Assembly: GCA_031254795.1 (NCBI GenBank)
Contig: JAIRTS010000044.1
Coordinates: 1-9,694, forward strand
Length of the DNA: 9,694 nt
Reading direction: 5' to 3'
Source of the DNA: Treponema sp.
GTDB lineage: Bacteria; Spirochaetota; Spirochaetia; Treponematales; Breznakiellaceae
Below are positions 6,659-9,694 of this stretch, in pieces. The notes under the pieces were generated by a model. It was not told the origin of the DNA. It searched no databases and worked only from the letters and a program-made list of their open reading frames with translations. The position numbers were made by a program, and so were the translations under genes. Positions within the stretch are counted from its first letter, which is position 1. The number at the start of each line of letters is the position of its first letter.

Positions 6659-7507
6659 ATGCATATCTTGGTAACAGGGGCCAACGGCTACATCGGACGG
6701 CATGTTGTAGATAAACTTTTAACGCTGGATAATGTGAAAGTTACTGCAATTGATTTTTGTATTGATAGCATACATGAAAAAGCAGATGGATTGGCGTTGG
6801 ATATTTTTAATAAAAATATAGATGTTTACAGAGAAACCGGAGAACCTGACGCGTGTTTTCATCTGGCTTGGAAAGACGGTTTTATCCATAATTCGGAAGC
6901 GCACATGGAATATTTGTCAAGCCACTATTTGTTTTGTAAAAAAATGCTTGACAGCGGCTTGAAACACTTGGCGGTTATGGGGACGATGCACGAGGCGGGA
7001 TACCATGAAGGAGCGATAGATGAGAATACGCCATGTAATCCTATAAGTCAGTATGGCGTCGCAAAAGACGCGCTGAGGAGAAGTTTGCTGATTTTATTAA
7101 ACAATACAAAATACAAGGATGTGGTTTTTCAATGGTTGCGCGCGTATTATATTTACGGCGATGACAAGAGAAATAATTCTATATTTGCCAAAATAGTTGC
7201 GGCGGAAGAAGCGGGACAGGAATATTTTCCTTTCACAACAGGGAAAAACAAATATGATTTTATAGAGGTGGATGAGCTTGCTGAGCAATTAGCGGCGTGT
7301 ATAACGCAAAAAGAAGTGAATGGAATAATAAATTGCTGTTCAGGCGATGCGATCAGCCTTGCGGAAAAAGTGGAAAGTTTTATAAAAGAGCATGCATACA
7401 AAATTAAATTGAAATATGGCGCATTTCCTGATAGGCTGTATGACTCTCCTGAAGTATGGGGGGATAATGCGAAAATACGCAAAATTATGGGAAATAGAAA
7501 TAAATGA
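6659..7507 (+). CDS. NAD(P)-dependent sugar epimerase/reductase, extended SDR
   Basis: A 282-residue protein of the NAD-dependent epimerase/dehydratase family. It has the cofactor loop TGANGYIG (6-13), an active-site Thr candidate in VMGTMHEAGY (106-115), catalytic Tyr132-x3-Lys136 (YGVAK), RAYYIYGDDKRNNSIF (161-176), and KYDFIEVDELAEQLA (198-212). ATG 6659 is preceded by AAAGGAG at 11 bases; a TTG-started extension to 6611 has no merit. It probably acts on a nucleotide-activated sugar in the cytoplasm. Sitting after rmlABCD, it could reduce or epimerise a dTDP-4-keto-6-deoxy sugar, giving a second deoxysugar such as 6-deoxy-talose, but the substrate cannot be read from the sequence. It overlaps the next gene by four bases (ATGA). 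AT-rich, ATA-rich codons. Confidence 0.85.
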   Translation: MHILVTGANGYIGRHVVDKLLTLDNVKVTAIDFCIDSIHEKADGLALDIFNKNIDVYRETGEPDACFHLAWKDGFIHNSEAHMEYLSSHYLFCKKMLDSGLKHLAVMGTMHEAGYHEGAIDENTPCNPISQYGVAKDALRRSLLILLNNTKYKDVVFQWLRAYYIYGDDKRNNSIFAKIVAAEEAGQEYFPFTTGKNKYDFIEVDELAEQLAACITQKEVNGIINCCSGDAISLAEKVESFIKEHAYKIKLKYGAFPDRLYDSPEVWGDNAKIRKIMGNRNK

Positions 7508-8454
7508 ATAAATTAGAGAAAGGAATATATGAAGAAAAAATTGGCGGCGTAACCATCAACTATGAATTCTATGACGATTCGTTTGTATACAACGAAGGCG
7601 ATGATCCTGAACAGACCGTTCTTGAGGCGTTTAGAGATGGGAAGGATATTTTTGAAATATTACGAAATGACAACCGTTGGCCGATTCTATATCAGCTTGC
7701 CCCGCAGCGGCAGAATATAACGATACCTATGGAGATAACGGAGACTGACGCGGTATTGGAGATAGGATCAGGAATGGGGGCGATAACATGCGCTTTGTCA
7801 AAAAAAGCCGGTTCCGTTGATTGTATAGATTTATCAAAAAGACGCTCTTTGGCAAACGCGTACCGAAACAAATCGGCTGCGAATATCAGCATATATGTAG
7901 GTAATTTTGAAAAAATAGCATTGTCAAAACAGTATGATGTCGTTGTTTTGATTGGAGTGTTGGAGTATGCGCAAAGCTATATAAAATCTGACAACCCTTT
8001 TGAAGCGCTTTTGAAAAAAGCGCGCGACGCGCTTAAGCCGTCCGGAAGGATATACATAGGAATAGAAAACAGATTAGGGCTTAAATATTTTGCTGGTAAT
8101 AGCGAAGATCATTGGGGGCGTCCGTTTGTCGGGATTGAAGGGTACATAACCGATGTACAGCGGGAAAAGGCGAAAACATTCAGCAAATCAGAGCTTGAGA
8201 AGTTGCTGTCTGACAGCGGTTTTGGAGATTTGTTTTTTTATTATCCTATGCCTGATTATAAATTGCCAGTCTTGATATATAGCGATGCGTATCTGCCGAA
8301 AGCGGGAGATTATGTCTACGTAGGGCTAGATGTCAATTATGTCACAGTTGATTTGAAGTTGTTTGATGATGAGGCAGCGTTTGCCGGTTTATATGGCGCA
8401 AAAGAATTCACGGTTTTCGCCAATTCTTTTCTGGTTGAGGCAATAAAAATATGA
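7504..8454 (+). CDS. Class I SAM-dependent methyltransferase of a polysaccharide cluster
   Basis: A 316-residue protein. After an N-terminal extension (about 1-70) comes a Rossmann-fold methyltransferase: motif I VLEIGSGMGAIT (84-95), acidic motif II Asp110 (DCIDLS), VVVLIGVLEYAQSYI (146-160), and GRIYIGIENRLGLKYFAG (181-198). Residues YYPMPDYKLPVLIYSDAYLP (246-265) and the end FANSFLVEA match, as I recall, methyltransferase domains fused to kinase-like and glycosyltransferase domains in Firmicutes polysaccharide proteins. ATG 7504 and stop 8452-8454 both make ATGA overlaps with neighbours, so it is likely coupled to the kinase-like gene downstream. Its acceptor may be a sugar hydroxyl or a sugar phosphate; by analogy with WbdD it might help cap a glycan chain, which is inference. 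Confidence 0.85.
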   Translation: MNKLEKGIYEEKIGGVTINYEFYDDSFVYNEGDDPEQTVLEAFRDGKDIFEILRNDNRWPILYQLAPQRQNITIPMEITETDAVLEIGSGMGAITCALSKKAGSVDCIDLSKRRSLANAYRNKSAANISIYVGNFEKIALSKQYDVVVLIGVLEYAQSYIKSDNPFEALLKKARDALKPSGRIYIGIENRLGLKYFAGNSEDHWGRPFVGIEGYITDVQREKAKTFSKSELEKLLSDSGFGDLFFYYPMPDYKLPVLIYSDAYLPKAGDYVYVGLDVNYVTVDLKLFDDEAAFAGLYGAKEFTVFANSFLVEAIKI

Positions 8455-9694
8455 AAGTACTATATACGAAAGCCAGCGCATTCAGAAAAAAAGAGTTTTC
8501 TGTTCACACCTCTATTGTAAAAGATAATGACGGGAAGCGATTGGTCGTAAAAGAAGCGGTATATGAATGCGGGATGCCGCATCTTCATAGTATTTGCGAT
8601 AATCAACAAAAAATATTGGCGCATTATCCGCATTGCGATGTCGCGAAATCCTGGATGGAAGACGGCAGGCTATATACGGAGTTTGTTGAAGGCATACCAT
8701 TATCATCGCTTTACGCCGACTGTATAAGAAAACAAAACAAAGAAGAATTCTTCAAGGTGTTTGACCGTCATGTAGAAATAGCCTTCGGAGGGACAGACAA
8801 TATATGTGAGTTTGAGTCGTCCGCGGATTTTTTGCGCTGTTTTGACAATTCATTTGTACCTGACAATACGTCCGCCTTACAACGCGTCAACTTTGAGGCG
8901 ACTGTGGGGAATATTATTTTCAGAAACGGCGACTTTCAAAAGCCGTGTTTTATTGATTACGAATGGTTTTTTGACTTTCCTGTACCGGCAGCTTTTGTGA
9001 AGTATAATTTAATTTGTACATTGTATTTATCTATTGGCGGTTTGAACGCTTTTATTACGCAAGATGAATTTGTCAAATATATTTTTCAAGAAAATGAAGA
9101 GCAATGGTGTCATATTCTATTAGAACATTTCGTCACCGGTATAGATGACAGCGATCTGTATGGAACATATCAAAGTCATAGAAAGCCGTCAATTTTATTT
9201 TCTGAAAAATTGTCAGAACTTGAAAATAGTATTGAGTGGCACCAAGAGTATCTGGCGAAGCAGCAGGGGCATATCGAGAATCAGGACGCGCGGCTTGCGG
9301 ATATGGAGAAGTCGCTTGAGTGGCATCATGAGTATCTGACAAAACAGCAGGCGCATGTTGAATGGCAGGACGGGCGGCTTGCGGATATGGAGAAGTCGCT
9401 TGAATGGCATCATGAGTATCTGACAAAACAGCAGGCGCACATCGAAAATCTAACCGGGGAAATAACAGATTTTAAACAAAGTTTGAATTGGCATATCGAA
9501 AGGTTGAAAGCGGAGATGGAATGCGCTGAAGAGCAAGGCAAGAAATTAGCGGAAAAAGATGTGAGAATATCGGAGCTTGCCGCAAAAATCGCCGAGATGG
9601 AAAATGATTTTTGGTGGAGGCTAGGCGCGGCGTTTAGAAGAAAAAACAGGTTAATTAAAAACGGCGAATCTCCGGCTCATCCGGGGGGGGGGGG
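8451..9694 (+). CDS. Kinase-like protein with C-terminal tandem-repeat coiled coil, 3' end missing
   Basis: An open frame of 414 codons with no stop before the window ends. Residues 1-230 resemble an aminoglycoside-phosphotransferase/choline-kinase fold: VVKEA with possible ATP-binding Lys34, hinge-like YTEFVEGIPL (75-84), catalytic-loop-like NFEATVGNIIF (147-157), and FIDYEWFFDFPVP (167-179) with a metal-binding Asp169 candidate. Residues about 250-385 form a coiled coil built on 28-residue repeats. NDFWWRLGAAFRRK follows; a similar W-R patch ends coils before glycosyltransferase domains in related proteins (memory), so such a domain may lie beyond the edge. The His-x-Asp of normal kinases is replaced by Asn-x-Glu, so activity is uncertain. 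ATG 8451 overlaps the methyltransferase stop (ATGA), with GAGG at 8437-8440. The final 12 G may be artefact. Confidence 0.8.
   Translation, partial: MKVLYTKASAFRKKEFSVHTSIVKDNDGKRLVVKEAVYECGMPHLHSICDNQQKILAHYPHCDVAKSWMEDGRLYTEFVEGIPLSSLYADCIRKQNKEEFFKVFDRHVEIAFGGTDNICEFESSADFLRCFDNSFVPDNTSALQRVNFEATVGNIIFRNGDFQKPCFIDYEWFFDFPVPAAFVKYNLICTLYLSIGGLNAFITQDEFVKYIFQENEEQWCHILLEHFVTGIDDSDLYGTYQSHRKPSILFSEKLSELENSIEWHQEYLAKQQGHIENQDARLADMEKSLEWHHEYLTKQQAHVEWQDGRLADMEKSLEWHHEYLTKQQAHIENLTGEITDFKQSLNWHIERLKAEMECAEEQGKKLAEKDVRISELAAKIAEMENDFWWRLGAAFRRKNRLIKNGESPAHPGGG
9228..9563 (+). repeat. 84-base tandem repeats encoding four-heptad coiled-coil units
   Basis: Units at 9228-9311, 9312-9395 and 9396-9479, plus a degenerate fourth at 9480-9563, each encode 28 residues beginning S-[I/L]-[E/N]-W-H. 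Units 1 and 2 agree at 67 of 84 bases; the last 30 bases of each differ at one position. Units 2 and 3 agree at 43 of their first 45 bases and then diverge. The pattern suggests recent unequal exchange that adds or removes whole four-heptad blocks without shifting the frame or the coil register. Confidence 0.9.
9683..9694 (+). repeat. Terminal run of 12 G
   Basis: The window ends in 12 consecutive G, following CTCATCC. In frame this reads Pro-Gly-Gly-Gly. It is either an assembly or sequencing artefact at a contig end, which I think most likely, or a true homopolymer tract of the kind that drives slipped-strand phase variation in surface-polysaccharide genes. Confidence 0.7.

Noticed and set aside
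9133..9440. Minus-strand frames with internal repeats opposite the coiled coil
   Set aside because: They are the antisense of the 84-base repeats; the plus-strand coiled coil explains them fully.
9228..9563. CRISPR array
   Set aside because: The repeats are directly adjacent without spacers, in frame and protein-coding.
1..9694. tRNA, rRNA or insertion-sequence genes
   Set aside because: I saw no cloverleaf, rRNA-like stretch, transposase motif or terminal inverted repeat on either strand.

Overview
The window reads as an accessory surface-polysaccharide region of an anaerobe-like bacterium, probably a metagenomic contig, because it ends in a run of 12 G. I cannot name the organism. A complete rmlABCD set fits many phyla. 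The regulator/acyl-CoA synthetase pair recalls Deltaproteobacteria, Synergistetes or Negativicutes. The methyltransferase/kinase-like/coiled-coil module recalls polysaccharide clusters I associate with Firmicutes. These taxonomic impressions come from memory of families, not from a search.

Layout, all genes on +. (1) 1-385: upstream DNA without a convincing gene, holding a strong short hairpin and a weak promoter. (2) 386-2638: a two-gene unit encoding an XRE-HTH/cupin regulator and an AMP-forming acyl-CoA synthetase. (3) 2639-3177: about 540 bases without an intact gene, containing what looks like a decayed minus-strand reading frame. (4) 3190-6564: rmlA, rmlB, rmlC, rmlD, joined by 1-4 base stop/start overlaps and making dTDP-L-rhamnose from glucose-1-phosphate. 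(5) 6659-9694: an NAD(P)-dependent sugar epimerase/reductase, a SAM-dependent methyltransferase, and a kinase-like protein with a long repeat-built coiled coil that runs off the window; these are joined by ATGA overlaps.

There are three compositional provinces. The acyl-CoA synthetase uses ATC/ATT for isoleucine. The rml block is GC-rich yet uses ATA almost exclusively. From about 6075, inside rmlD, the DNA becomes AT-rich and stays so. The switch falls just after the rmlD catalytic YxxxK motif, so rmlD looks like a mosaic gene at the edge of a swapped serotype-type cassette.

The most interesting part is 7504-9694. A methyltransferase, a kinase-fold protein and a coiled coil follow one another, the same order of parts as the O-antigen chain-terminating and length-ruling protein WbdD of E. 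coli O9a, but here split over two translationally coupled genes. The coil is built from 84-base (28-residue, exactly four-heptad) tandem repeats with I/L/V at all 14 core 'a' positions and a repeating His-Gln-Gln-Met 'd' layer. I infer that this could be a length-variable polysaccharide ruler or scaffold. That is a hypothesis; the alternative is a fragment of a larger multidomain glycosyltransferase.
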